From the NCBI RefSeq assembly GCF_013376045.1, contig NZ_JABMJG010000002.1:496001-560000 (forward strand): a DNA stretch of 64,000 nt, written 5' to 3'. Made by a program: the position numbers and the translations under genes. Positions 18,755 to 27,104 of this stretch are shown here, in pieces. The notes beneath the pieces were generated by a model that ran no database searches, was not told where the DNA came from, and was given only the letters and a program-made list of their open reading frames with translations. Source of the DNA: Variovorax sp. SG517 (lineage in GTDB: Bacteria; Pseudomonadota; Gammaproteobacteria; Burkholderiales; Burkholderiaceae_C). How positions within the stretch are numbered: position 1 is the stretch's first letter; each line of letters begins with the position of its first letter.

Positions 18755-19732
18755 TTGGCGAAGCAGGCAGGAGCAAAACCCCGGAAGACGGCGTGGCGTT
18801 CCGCGGCGCCGCGTGGCGACATCCGCATCGGGATTTCCGGATGGCGCTACGCGCCGTGGCGCGGGCGCTTCTATCCAGCTGGGCTGGTGCAGCGCAAGGA
18901 ACTCGCGTTCGCGTCGCGGATGCTGCCGAGCATCGAGCTCAACGGGTCGTTCTACTCGCTGCAGCGGCCCGAGTCGTACCGCGCCTGGCATGACGAAACA
19001 CCGGATGATTTCGTCTTTGCCGTCAAGGGCTCGCGCTACATCACGCACATGCTGCAGCTCGAAGACGCGGGCACGGCACTGGCCAACTTCTTCGCGTCCG
19101 GCGTGCTGGCACTGGGAAAGAAGCTGGGCCCCGTGCTCTGGCAGTTTCCGCCGCGCATGCGCTACGACCCCGACCGGATGGAGCGCTTCCTGTCGCTCCT
19201 GCCGCGCGACGCGAAATCGGTGACGGCGCTGGCCCGCAAGCACGACGACAGGGTGAACGGCCGCAGCGTGATCAAGGCCGCGCGCGGGCTGAAGATTCGC
19301 CACGCCGTCGAAGTGCGCAACCGCAGCTTCGTCGACCCGGGCTTCATCGCCATGCTGCGGCGCCATGGCGTGGCGCTGGTCGTGGCGGACACCGCCGGCC
19401 GATGGCCCGTGCTCGAGGACATCACCGCCGACTTCGTCTACATCCGGCTGCATGGCGACAAGGAGCTCTACGCCAGCGGCTACAGCGACGAGGCGCTCGA
19501 CCGCTGGGCGGCGCGCATCGATGCCTGGAGCCGGGGCCGCCAGCTGCCCGGCGCGAAACTGGCTTCGGCCACCTCCGCACGGCGCGGCAGGCGCGATGTG
19601 TATTGCTATTTCGACAACGACATCAAGGTGCACGCGCCCTACGACGCCGCGCACCTGGCAATGCGGCTAGGCCTCGCCACAGGAATGGATGCCGACGGCA
19701 AGTTCGCCGCGGCGGACTTCGACAGCGGCTGA
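18755..19732 (+). CDS. DUF72-domain protein (YecE-like)
   Basis: A 325-residue DUF72 protein, a TIM-barrel-like family without a firmly known reaction. Recognised by G-I-S-G-W-R-Y-A-P-W-R-G-R-F-Y-P early on, E-L-N-G-S-F-Y-S-L, V-E-V-R-N-R-S-F and Y-I-R-L-H-G. The start is a TTG with GGAGG 7 bases upstream; no ATG or GTG in this frame would keep the conserved N-terminus, so the TTG is well supported. It lies 50 bases after the hemerythrin gene and 42 before the Nramp-like transporter, so the three may be cotranscribed. Confidence 0.85.
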   Translation: MAKQAGAKPRKTAWRSAAPRGDIRIGISGWRYAPWRGRFYPAGLVQRKELAFASRMLPSIELNGSFYSLQRPESYRAWHDETPDDFVFAVKGSRYITHMLQLEDAGTALANFFASGVLALGKKLGPVLWQFPPRMRYDPDRMERFLSLLPRDAKSVTALARKHDDRVNGRSVIKAARGLKIRHAVEVRNRSFVDPGFIAMLRRHGVALVVADTAGRWPVLEDITADFVYIRLHGDKELYASGYSDEALDRWAARIDAWSRGRQLPGAKLASATSARRGRRDVYCYFDNDIKVHAPYDAAHLAMRLGLATGMDADGKFAAADFDSG

Positions 19733-19774
19733 GTTCGCATCCTCCATCTCGAAGCAGCCTCCGGAGCGAAAACC

Positions 19775-21154
19775 ATGACCCAACAACCCGATGCGACTGC
19801 ACAGACATCCGCCTTGCTCGTGGACGGGCCGGGCGGCACGTTGCCGCCCCATGCAACGCAGGAGGCGAAGAAGACGCCAACCCAGGAAGATCACGAGCGC
19901 GAGCAGGGCTTCTGGAGCAGGCTCGGCCCCGGCCTGATCACCGGTGCGGCCGACGACGACCCCAGCGGCATCGCCACGTACACCCAGGCCGGCGCAAAGT
20001 TCGGCTACGGCCTCGGCTGGACCTTGCTGCTGACCTATCCGCTGATGGTCGGCATCCAGCTCGCGAGCGCGCGCATCGGCCGAACCACCGGGCGCGGGCT
20101 GACCTCGGCCTTTGCCGCACTCTGGCCGCGGCCGGTGGTGGCGGTCGCGGTGATGCTTCTGCTGATCGCCAATGTCATCAACCTCGCGGCCGACCTGGGC
20201 GCCATGGCCGAGGTCACCCGGCTCGCGATAGGCGGGCCAGAGGCCCTCTATGCGCTGGCCTTCGGCGTCGTTTCCCTCGGCCTGCAGGCGTGGCTGCCGT
20301 ATCACCGCTACGTTCGCGTCCTGAAGTGGCTCACGCTGTCGCTGCTGGCCTATGTGGGCGTGGCCATGGTCGCGCACGTGGACTGGAAGGCGGCGCTCGC
20401 GGGCGCCTTGCTGCCGCGCGTCGAATGGAATGCCGACACGGTGAAGATGATCGTGGCGATCCTGGGAACGACGATCAGCCCGTACCTCTTCTTCTGGCAG
20501 GCGGCGCAGGAGGTCGAGGAGATCGAACGGGTCGCGAAGGACCAGCCGCTGCGCAAAGCGCCTCGCCAGGCACCGGCCCAGTTGCGGCGGCTGCACTTCG
20601 ACACCTGGCTGGGCATGGGTTTCTCGAACGCAATCGCCTTCTTCATGATCCTGGCCGCGGCGGCCACGCTCCATGCCGACGGCAAGCTAGACATCGAATC
20701 GACCGCGCAGGCCGCCGAGGCGCTGCGGCCCGTCGCGGGCGATGCGGCCTTCGTGCTGTTCGCGCTGGGCATCCTCGGCACGGGGCTGCTGGCCCTGCCG
20801 GTGCTCGCGGGCTCCGCCGCATATGCCTGCGCCGAATTCCTGAAGGTGCGCCGGGGCCTCGAAAAGCCGGTGGGCGCCGCTCCGGCGTTCTACGCGATCC
20901 TCGCGGCCGCCATGGTCTGCGGCATGGGCATCAGCCTGGTCGGCATCGATCCCATGAAGGCGCTGGTGTGGGCGGCCGTGATCAACTCGCTGATGGCGGT
21001 GCCCATCATGGTCGGCGTGATGCTCGCGGCGGGCAGCCGAAGGCTCATGGGCGACCTTGCGCTGCCGCTGGGCTGGCGCGTGCTGGGCTGGGCGGCAACC
21101 GCCGCGATGGCGGCCGCGTCGGCCGCCTTCGTGTTCACGAGCCTTGCGTCGTAG
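19775..21154 (+). CDS. Nramp-family divalent-metal transporter (non-canonical binding motifs)
   Basis: A 459-residue, about eleven-helix inner-membrane transporter of the Nramp fold. Helix 1 carries D62-P-S-G65 (canonical D-P-G-N), and helix 6 reads T233-I-S-P-Y237 where canonical manganese/iron transporters have M-P-H. The metal-binding Asp is kept, but the Asn and the sulphur-bearing Met seem absent, which places it among Nramp-related rather than classical MntH proteins. The ATG follows GGAG by 8 bases. Its end overlaps the convergent udgX gene by 20 bases. The substrate cannot be read from the sequence. Confidence 0.85.
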   Translation: MTQQPDATAQTSALLVDGPGGTLPPHATQEAKKTPTQEDHEREQGFWSRLGPGLITGAADDDPSGIATYTQAGAKFGYGLGWTLLLTYPLMVGIQLASARIGRTTGRGLTSAFAALWPRPVVAVAVMLLLIANVINLAADLGAMAEVTRLAIGGPEALYALAFGVVSLGLQAWLPYHRYVRVLKWLTLSLLAYVGVAMVAHVDWKAALAGALLPRVEWNADTVKMIVAILGTTISPYLFFWQAAQEVEEIERVAKDQPLRKAPRQAPAQLRRLHFDTWLGMGFSNAIAFFMILAAAATLHADGKLDIESTAQAAEALRPVAGDAAFVLFALGILGTGLLALPVLAGSAAYACAEFLKVRRGLEKPVGAAPAFYAILAAAMVCGMGISLVGIDPMKALVWAAVINSLMAVPIMVGVMLAAGSRRLMGDLALPLGWRVLGWAATAAMAAASAAFVFTSLAS

Positions 21155-21878
21155 GGGGCCTTCGCCTCCTCGTTTTGCCGGCTGTGGCTGGATCGAGGTG
21201 CGGGACGGCAGGAGCTTTCCGCCCAACACGCCCTGCGCGCCCGGCGGAACGGGCCGCCGGCTTCCTGAACTCGCCCGAGGCGAGCGACAGGTCGTCCAGC
21301 CATGCCCGCCACGCCTGCTGCTTCTGTTCCGGGTCGCCGCGCAGCAGGGCGGACGGATGCAGCGTGACCAGCACACGTCGCCCGGCGGCATCTTCGAGCC
21401 ATTGGCCGCGCTCCTTCATGACGGCCACGTGCCTGCCCAGGAGGGAGCGCGCCGCAACGGCGCCGAGGGCGATGAACGCAGCGGGCTGCACCACCTCGAT
21501 CTCGCTTTCCAGCCAGTGGGCGCAGGCGTCCGCTTCACGTTGGGCCGGCGTCTTGTGGATGCGCCGCTTGCCGCGCAGCTCGTACTTGAAGTGCTTGACC
21601 GCGTTGGTCACGTAAAGCTTGTCGCGGGACCAGCCGAGCTCCGCCACGGCGCGATCGAAGAGCCGCCCGGCCGGGCCCACGAAGGGGCGGCCTTCGAGGT
21701 CTTCCTTGTCGCCCGGCTGCTCGCCGACCACCATGAGGCGGGCCCGCACGGGCCCTTCGCCGAACACCGACTGCGTCGCATGCTCGCCGATGGGACATTC
21801 GCGACAGGCGTTCGTCCGCTCGCCGAGCTCGCGAAGGGCGATGACGGCCGAGCTCAGGCCGCGGCCATGCGCCGGCAT
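21135..21878 (-). CDS. udgX: UdgX-family uracil-DNA-binding glycosylase
   Basis: A family-4-like uracil-DNA glycosylase of the UdgX class, which forms a very tight (covalent) complex with uracil in DNA. Three diagnostic features are visible: Cys25 and Cys28 of the iron-sulphur site; motif A as G52-E-Q-P-G56 (Gln in place of the usual Ala); and the extra loop G-K-R-R-I-H-K with His108, the residue that bonds to uracil in studied UdgX. The final motif reads H-P-S-A-L-L-R. The C-terminal tail beyond about residue 210 is basic and probably unstructured. In many genomes UdgX genes sit with a radical-SAM repair pair; here it stands alone. Confidence 0.88.
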   Translation of the reverse strand: MPAHGRGLSSAVIALRELGERTNACRECPIGEHATQSVFGEGPVRARLMVVGEQPGDKEDLEGRPFVGPAGRLFDRAVAELGWSRDKLYVTNAVKHFKYELRGKRRIHKTPAQREADACAHWLESEIEVVQPAAFIALGAVAARSLLGRHVAVMKERGQWLEDAAGRRVLVTLHPSALLRGDPEQKQQAWRAWLDDLSLASGEFRKPAARSAGRAGRVGRKAPAVPHLDPATAGKTRRRRPPTTQGS

Positions 21879-21897
21879 TGCGTTCGGCCCCGGCCGG

Positions 21898-22107
21898 TCA
21901 TCTCGTTGCGCCTCCGCGCCGGGCCTGGGTCTGGTTGCCGCTGCCGACGTGGCTTTCGCGATCGTGGCGGCTCTCGGGCGTACGGTTCGGCTCGTTGCGC
22001 GGCGTGAGAGGCTGGTTGCCGGCCTTGTTGTGCTTCTTCGACGAGGTGTCGGACGAGGTGTCGTCGCGCTCTGCGTTTTCGTTTTCGGGAGTGTTCTGGT
22101 TGGCCAT
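21898..22107 (-). CDS. Small Asn/Glu/Arg-rich hydrophilic protein, 69 residues
   Basis: A short, very polar protein rich in Asn, Ser, Thr, Glu and Arg, with no hydrophobic core; it is probably disordered. The ATG at 22107 follows GGAG at 9 bases. It lies 19 bases upstream of udgX on the same strand, so the two may share a transcript. No family recognised. Confidence 0.55.
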   Translation of the reverse strand: MANQNTPENENAERDDTSSDTSSKKHNKAGNQPLTPRNEPNRTPESRHDRESHVGSGNQTQARRGGATR

Positions 22108-22244
22108 GGCTGCTGCTCCGGAAGAAGGGTAAGAAAGGTAAGGGGAGATAGTTCTTGTCATCCTTCGCAAGCTGCGTGCGTGTGGGAGCAGGCCGACCTC
22201 GAACGTCGTCCAAGCCTTGAGAGGGAAGGGGCGGGAACGGGAAC

Positions 22245-23021
22245 CTATGCCGCCGCCGGAGCCTGTTCCTCGACCGGCGCGCGAGGCAGCTCGTACAGGA
22301 AGAAGGGCGGTGTGTCGGGCCGGGTGCGCTGCAGCAGCGGGCGGGCGACGTTGTAGACCGGCACGTCGTTGATGGTGCGCGCCTCGAAGGTGCCGCGGTG
22401 CGCATGGCCATGGAAGACCGCATCCATCGGATAGCGCAGCAAAGGCTCTTCCAGCCGGCTGCTGCCAAGGAACGGGAATATCTCCGCCGGCTCGCCCTGC
22501 ACAGTGCCCACGACGGGCGCGTAGTGCAGCAGCGCGATCCGCCGGCGCGTGCGCAGCTTGGCCAGTGCCGATTCCAGCTTCATCGCCTCGTTCAGCGCCT
22601 CCTGCACGAACAGCTTGATCGCCGGCTCGCCCCAGGCACCGAGCGACCCGCGCCCGAAACCGCCGCCGAAACCCTTGACGCCGGCGATGCCGACACCCTC
22701 GATCTCGCAGATGGAGCCATCGAGCACGCGCACACCGGCATGGGCGAGCGCCGCCGTCACCAGTTCGGGCGTGCCTGCCTCGAAGTCGTGATTGCCCAGC
22801 ACGGCCACGACGGGAATCGACACGGCGCTCAGTTCCCTGGCCAGGATGCCGGCCTCCTCCGCGGTTCCGTAGTCGGTCAGGTCGCCGCAAAGCAGCAGGG
22901 CGTCGGCCTTGTCGGCGGCGTGCGCGAAAAGCTCACGCAGCTCGCCGGCGGAGTCGCTCTGGACATGGAGGTCTCCAACGGCGGCAAACCGGATGTGGGA
23001 AGAGGATTTCGGCTGGGGCAT
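22245..23021 (-). CDS. Calcineurin-like metallophosphoesterase
   Basis: A 258-residue protein with the full metallophosphoesterase signature: G-D-L-H near residue 15, C-G-D-L-T-D, G-N-H-D-F and V-F-H-G-H-A-H-R-G. These supply the Asp, His and Asn ligands of the two-metal centre. The conserved block begins just after M-P-Q-P-K, so the ATG at 23021 is chosen, although its ribosome site is weak; in-frame ATGs exist up to 24 codons earlier. The substrate (nucleotide, phospholipid or protein) is not readable. It is divergent from the nucleotidyltransferase gene. Confidence 0.8.
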   Translation of the reverse strand: MPQPKSSSHIRFAAVGDLHVQSDSAGELRELFAHAADKADALLLCGDLTDYGTAEEAGILARELSAVSIPVVAVLGNHDFEAGTPELVTAALAHAGVRVLDGSICEIEGVGIAGVKGFGGGFGRGSLGAWGEPAIKLFVQEALNEAMKLESALAKLRTRRRIALLHYAPVVGTVQGEPAEIFPFLGSSRLEEPLLRYPMDAVFHGHAHRGTFEARTINDVPVYNVARPLLQRTRPDTPPFFLYELPRAPVEEQAPAAA

Positions 23022-23179
23022 GGTGGTCAGGCGGTATGAAGAAGGAGCCAAGCCAGACTGCGCCCTCGCGCGACTCGCCGTCATCGGCTGCATCCCGCTG
23101 CGGTTGTAGGTATCAGCCGACGCAGGATGAGGCCGTTTGCGCCGGCCGTGGGGTCGCCCGTCGAACCTACGCTGCCCGC

Positions 23180-24052
23180 ATGAGGCCTCCTACCGTCACC
23201 GCCACTGGTCCTGCCGGCCTTGCCGCCCTGGCACCCTCGCTGGAAAAGGAGGTCGAGCCTCATGTCGCGGCCTTCTACAGGAAGAGCCTGCGCGCCCTGA
23301 ACGCTGCAGGCATCCCGTTTCTCGTTGGCGGCGCCTTTGCCCAGGCTTGCTACACCGGCATCCGCCGCGCGACCAAGGACCTGGACCTGTTCATCCGCCG
23401 CGAAGACTACGAGCGCATCGCGCGGCTGATGCGCCGGCACGGCTGGCAAGTGGAGATGAGGCATCCGCACTGGCTGGCCAAGGTGCATGAGGGGCAGGAG
23501 TTCATCGACCTGATCTTCAATTCGGGCAACGGCCTTTCGCCGGTGGACGATCGCTGGTTCCGCGGCAACTGCGGCGCGGAGATCCTCGGCGAGCCGGTGC
23601 TCGTCGCCAATGCCGAGGACTGCGTGCTTTCCAAGGCCTTCATCATGGAGCGCGAGCGCTACGACGGCGGCGACATCGCGCACCTGCTGCTGGCCCGCGC
23701 CGAGCTGATGGACTGGGCCAACCTGCTGGAGCGCTTCGGCCCGCACTGGCGGGTGCTGCTGGCCCACGTGACGCTGTTCGGCTATGTCTATCCCGGTGAG
23801 CGCCATCGCATTCCCGGCTGGCTGGTCACTCGCCTGATCGATCGCCTTGCCGAGGAGACGCGCGAGGCGCCCCGTCCGGACGAGCACGTGTGCGCGGGAA
23901 CCCTGCTGTCGCGGCAGCAGTACCTCCACGACGTCGAGAAGATGGGCTACGTGGACGGGCGCCTTACGCCGGTGAGCGGCATGACGAAGCGGGACGTGCA
24001 GGCGTGGACCGAGGACATCCAGGCCGGCAAGCCCGCGGACCGGGGAAGGTGA
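23180..24052 (+). CDS. Nucleotidyltransferase-fold protein
   Basis: A 290-residue protein with the minimal nucleotidyltransferase signature G-G-A-F-A followed by R-A-T-K-D-L-D-L-F-I near residue 60, giving the catalytic D-x-D pair. The rest is mixed alpha/beta. The fold is shared by AbiEii-type toxins and several housekeeping enzymes; no antitoxin-like partner lies next to it, so I do not call it a toxin. The open frame starts earlier, but the ATG at 23180 gives a compact N-terminus. No ribosome site is obvious there, so the mRNA could be leaderless. Confidence 0.72.
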   Translation: MRPPTVTATGPAGLAALAPSLEKEVEPHVAAFYRKSLRALNAAGIPFLVGGAFAQACYTGIRRATKDLDLFIRREDYERIARLMRRHGWQVEMRHPHWLAKVHEGQEFIDLIFNSGNGLSPVDDRWFRGNCGAEILGEPVLVANAEDCVLSKAFIMERERYDGGDIAHLLLARAELMDWANLLERFGPHWRVLLAHVTLFGYVYPGERHRIPGWLVTRLIDRLAEETREAPRPDEHVCAGTLLSRQQYLHDVEKMGYVDGRLTPVSGMTKRDVQAWTEDIQAGKPADRGR

Positions 24053-24062
24053 GGGCGGGCGC

Positions 24063-24419
24063 TCACGGGGTGCTCCTCGATGGCGTTTGCCCCTCCGGCG
24101 TGGAGCGGGCAGCGGAGCCGATGTCCGTCATGCCCTTGGCTCTTTCTGCTTCGGCGCGAGACGTGCAGGCGGGCTTGTCGGCATTCTTCAGGCTCTCGCA
24201 CTTCTTCATGGCGATGCCGTAGTCCGACTCCACCTTCTCTTCGGCGGCCTTGCGTGCGCTGTCGTTGCTGCCCGCAGGCTCCCCTCTGACGATGCCGTGC
24301 CCGGAGCCGGTTGCATCGATCTCGGCCGGCAACGGGAGCGCCACCTGCGCACCTGCGTGGATGGCGAGCAGCCAACCCGCGGCAAAGGCAGCGAATTTCA
24401 GAAGAAGAGGGCGTGTCAT
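24063..24419 (-). CDS. Small exported hypothetical protein
   Basis: A 118-residue protein with a clear signal peptide (hydrophobic F-A-A-F-A-A-G-W-L-L-A-I, then H-A-G-A-Q as the likely cleavage site). The mature part is polar and carries two Cys (M-K-K-C-E and K-P-A-C-T) that could form a disulphide. The segment A-R-K-A-A-E-E-K-V-E-S-D-Y-G-I-A-M-K-K-C resembles a short periplasmic repeat seen in betaproteobacterial proteins of unknown role. A GTG eight codons upstream is an alternative start. It is convergent with the nucleotidyltransferase gene. Confidence 0.62.
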   Translation of the reverse strand: MTRPLLLKFAAFAAGWLLAIHAGAQVALPLPAEIDATGSGHGIVRGEPAGSNDSARKAAEEKVESDYGIAMKKCESLKNADKPACTSRAEAERAKGMTDIGSAARSTPEGQTPSRSTP

Positions 24420-24453
24420 GGTGCTGTCCGCGTTACGCGGCACCTCAGGGCGC

Positions 24454-24606
24454 TCAGCCGTGGCGCTTGAAGTACTGGACTTCGCGCTCGTGCTGCTGCG
24501 CCTGTTCCCGCGAACCGAATGTGCCCAGGTTGCGTCGCTTGCCGGTCTTGGAGTCGGTCTTGCGCGAATAGAGGCGGTATTCCCCCGAGGCGAGTTTCCG
24601 GATCAT
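24454..24606 (-). CDS. Very small basic hypothetical protein, 50 residues
   Basis: A compact basic protein beginning M-I-R-K-L-A-S-G-E-Y-R-L-Y-S-R-K and ending Q-Y-F-K-R-H-G. The ATG has AAGGAG 7 bases upstream, which argues strongly for a real gene, and the sequence (G-T-F-G-S-R-E-Q-A-Q-Q-H-E-R) looks like the short conserved proteins found widely in proteobacteria. It could fold as a small beta hairpin plus helix, as in integrase arm-binding domains. It lies between the small exported protein gene and the TPP enzyme. Confidence 0.65.
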   Translation of the reverse strand: MIRKLASGEYRLYSRKTDSKTGKRRNLGTFGSREQAQQHEREVQYFKRHG

Positions 24607-24712
24607 CCGAGACTCCTTTGGGTGTTGAAAGAAACCCAATCTGGTCCGCGGCCGGGAAGCTCCCTGTCGGACGATTCCACCTCGCGCTGACAGTCCGGGG
24701 GAGGGACGCGGG

Positions 24713-26515
24713 TCAGGACGTCGTTTCCAGCCGGCCCGCGGTGAGGCTGGCCCAGTATTCCCGGATCACCGCCTTCAACGTGCGCATGCCTTCCGGATCG
24801 CCCTGCCACAGCGCCGAGAAATACGCCTTGGCCTGCGCGAGCGAAACATCGGGCGGCAAGGGTGGCACGGCGGCATCGGTCACCATTTCGAGCAGCATCG
24901 GCCTGTCGGCGGCAAAGGCCGCGTCCCAGGCGGCGCCTACAGCATCGGGCGAGTCCACCCGCATAGCCTCCAGTCCCAGCATCTGCGCGAAGCGCGCATA
25001 GGGGAAATCAGGCAACTCCTGCGATGCCTCGAACTTGGGGTCGCCGCCCAGCACGCGCTGTTCCCAGCTCACGAGGTTGAGGTCGCGGTTGTTCAGCACC
25101 ATCACGACCAGCCGCGGATCGCTCCACTCGCGCCACAGCCGTGCGATGGTGATGAGGCCGTTGAGCCCGTTCATCTGCATTGCGCCATCCCCCAGCAGCG
25201 CGATCACGGGCCGATCGGGGTGGACATGCTTGGCAGAGATCGCATAGGGCACCGCCGGCCCCATGGTCGCCAGCCCGCCCGACAGGCTCGCCTTCATGCC
25301 CCGGCGCAGCTTGACGTCTCGCGCGTACCAGTTGGCGGCCGAGCCGCTGTCGCAGGTGAGCACGGCATCGTCGGGCAGGCGCGGCGACAGCTCCCAGAAC
25401 ACCCGCTGCGGGTTGATGGGCGATGCAGGCACATGCGCGCGCGCTTCGAGCACGCGCCACCAGCGCGCGACTTCGCTTTCGATGGACTCGCGCCACGACG
25501 AATCGCTCCTGGGCGAAAGAAGCGGCAGCAGAGCGGCGAGCGTGGCGCGGCTGTCGCCGGTCAGGCCCAGCTCCGTCGGGTAGCGCAGGCCCAGTGCGCG
25601 CGCATCGGTATCTATCTGCACGCACAGCGCCTGTCCCTCTTCGGGCAGGAACTCGGCGTAGGGAAACGACGAGCCCACGATCAGCAGCGTGTCGCACTCT
25701 TCCATCATCCACGAGCTCGGCCGCGTGCCGAGCACGCCGATGGCGCCGGTCACGTAGGGGAGGTCGTCGGGCACCGCGGCCTTGCCCAGGAGCGCCTTGG
25801 CGATGCCCGCGCCCAGGCGCTCGGCCACGGCGACGAGTTCATCGGTCGCATGGAGCGCGCCCGCGCCGGCGAGGATCGCCACCTTGCGGCCGGCGTTCAG
25901 GATGTCCGCCGCGTACTGCAATGCGTCCGGCGGTGGCACCACCGACTGCGCGGTGATCCCGATGCCGCTGTGCACCGTGCCGTGCTCGCGCGGCGGCACC
26001 GGCACGGCGGGAAGCTCCTGCAGGTCGTTGGGAAAGATCACGCAGGTCACGGCGCGGCGATCGCGCGAGATGCGCATCGCCCTGTCGATCAGGTGCCGCA
26101 CCTGCTCCGGGCTGGTCGCCATCTGCACGAACTCATGGGCCACGTCCTTGAAGAGCGAAACGAGGTCGACTTCCTGCTGGTAGTCGCCGCCCAGCGCGCT
26201 GCGCTTCTGCTGGCCCACCAGTGCCACCACGGGCTGGTGATCGAGCTTGGCGTCGTACAGGCCGTTGAGAAGGTGGATCGCGCCGGGTCCGGAGGTCGCC
26301 AGGCACACGCCCACCTCGCCAGAGAACTTGGCATGGGCGCAGGCCATGAAGGCCGCAAGCTCCTCGTGGCGGGCCTGGACGAACTCCATGCCGTCGTCGA
26401 CGCGGTCGAGCGCGCCCACGATGCCGTTGATGCCGTCGCCCGGATAGCCGTAGATGCGGCGCACGCCCCATTGGCGCAGCCGCTCGATGACGAAGTCGCT
26501 GACAGTCTGTGTCAT
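24713..26515 (-). CDS. Thiamine-pyrophosphate-requiring enzyme (pyruvate oxidase/acetolactate synthase-like)
   Basis: A 600-residue three-domain TPP enzyme. The N-terminal Pyr domain has the catalytic Glu in A-R-H-E-E-L-A-A-F-M-A. The central domain is of the dehydrogenase/FAD type. The C-terminal PP domain carries the cofactor motif G-D-G-A-M-Q-M-N with N-N-R-D-L-N about 27 residues on. Overall it resembles PoxB-type pyruvate oxidases and unassigned TPP-requiring proteins more than biosynthetic IlvB, and no small regulatory subunit gene is nearby. The exact substrate is uncertain. It is followed on the same strand by the 50-residue gene and preceded by a small membrane protein. Confidence 0.8.
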   Translation of the reverse strand: MTQTVSDFVIERLRQWGVRRIYGYPGDGINGIVGALDRVDDGMEFVQARHEELAAFMACAHAKFSGEVGVCLATSGPGAIHLLNGLYDAKLDHQPVVALVGQQKRSALGGDYQQEVDLVSLFKDVAHEFVQMATSPEQVRHLIDRAMRISRDRRAVTCVIFPNDLQELPAVPVPPREHGTVHSGIGITAQSVVPPPDALQYAADILNAGRKVAILAGAGALHATDELVAVAERLGAGIAKALLGKAAVPDDLPYVTGAIGVLGTRPSSWMMEECDTLLIVGSSFPYAEFLPEEGQALCVQIDTDARALGLRYPTELGLTGDSRATLAALLPLLSPRSDSSWRESIESEVARWWRVLEARAHVPASPINPQRVFWELSPRLPDDAVLTCDSGSAANWYARDVKLRRGMKASLSGGLATMGPAVPYAISAKHVHPDRPVIALLGDGAMQMNGLNGLITIARLWREWSDPRLVVMVLNNRDLNLVSWEQRVLGGDPKFEASQELPDFPYARFAQMLGLEAMRVDSPDAVGAAWDAAFAADRPMLLEMVTDAAVPPLPPDVSLAQAKAYFSALWQGDPEGMRTLKAVIREYWASLTAGRLETTS

Positions 26516-26542
26516 GGTGCTTCTCGATTCGGGACGCTGGCG

Positions 26543-26788
26543 CTACTTCGGCGGCGCACTCGGCGCCTGAACCGGCGGCGTCTGCGCGCCGCCCTGCACC
26601 TGTGCCGCCGGCGGCGAGGCGTCGTTCGAGGCCTCGTGCGAGGGGCCTTCGCCGCGCTTGTCGACCGCGTAGAAATAAAGCAGCGCGCCGGCCATGACGA
26701 TGATGGCCACGGCAATGCTGAACACGAAGACGCGCTGGTTGTCGATACGGTCGTTTCTGGCTTGCTGTCTTCTCGATGGCTCGCTCAT
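26543..26788 (-). CDS. Small single-span membrane protein
   Basis: An 81-residue protein with a basic N-terminus, one hydrophobic helix (V-F-V-F-S-I-A-V-A-I-I-V-M-A-G-A-L-L) around residues 20-40, and a Pro/Ala/Gln-rich polar tail. AAGGAA precedes the ATG. It lies 27 bases upstream of the TPP enzyme on the same strand and probably shares its transcript. No family recognised. Confidence 0.65.
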   Translation of the reverse strand: MSEPSRRQQARNDRIDNQRVFVFSIAVAIIVMAGALLYFYAVDKRGEGPSHEASNDASPPAAQVQGGAQTPPVQAPSAPPK

Positions 26789-27104
26789 GGCGTCTTCCTT
26801 TCCGGGCTGGGTGGTTTGGCTTGGTCGGCTTGGCGGGTTCTTGGTTGGTTCGTTTTCTGGTTCAAACGCTAGGCTTCCATGCCAGGCGGCGTGTCGGACA
26901 TCGGCTGAGGCAGTTGTGGCGAAAAACCTCCCCGGATTCGGCCGTTCCTGTGAGAGGAGCGGGGGCGGCCTCCTGGCGATCCTGTGCCAGCGAGCGAATA
27001 AGGAAGCGCGGATTTCTTATTTGGCGCGGCCCCCGCGCCGCTCTAACGTGGCGTGCTTTGCGGCACGCCAGATGCCGTTCCGTTCATTTCCAGCACGGCA
27101 TCTC
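26789..27104. promoter_or_regulatory. Divergent upstream region with two GC hairpins
   Basis: No gene is supported in these 316 bases. Two perfect 7-base-arm hairpins precede the monooxygenase start: 27023-27039 (ggcgcgg arms, 3-base loop) and 27050-27069 (ggcgtgc arms, 6-base loop). They could be operators or leader structures. A T/G-rich stretch with repeated ttggtt lies at about 26815-26865. No clear -35/-10 pair is visible. Confidence 0.3.

Noticed and set aside
23180..24052. The nucleotidyltransferase as an AbiEii-type toxin
   Set aside because: No antitoxin-like gene lies beside it on the same strand, and the sequence lacks further AbiEii features.
24713..26515. The TPP enzyme as biosynthetic acetolactate synthase (ilvB)
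   Set aside because: No ilvN-type small subunit gene nearby, and overall sequence is closer to PoxB-like oxidases and unassigned TPP proteins.
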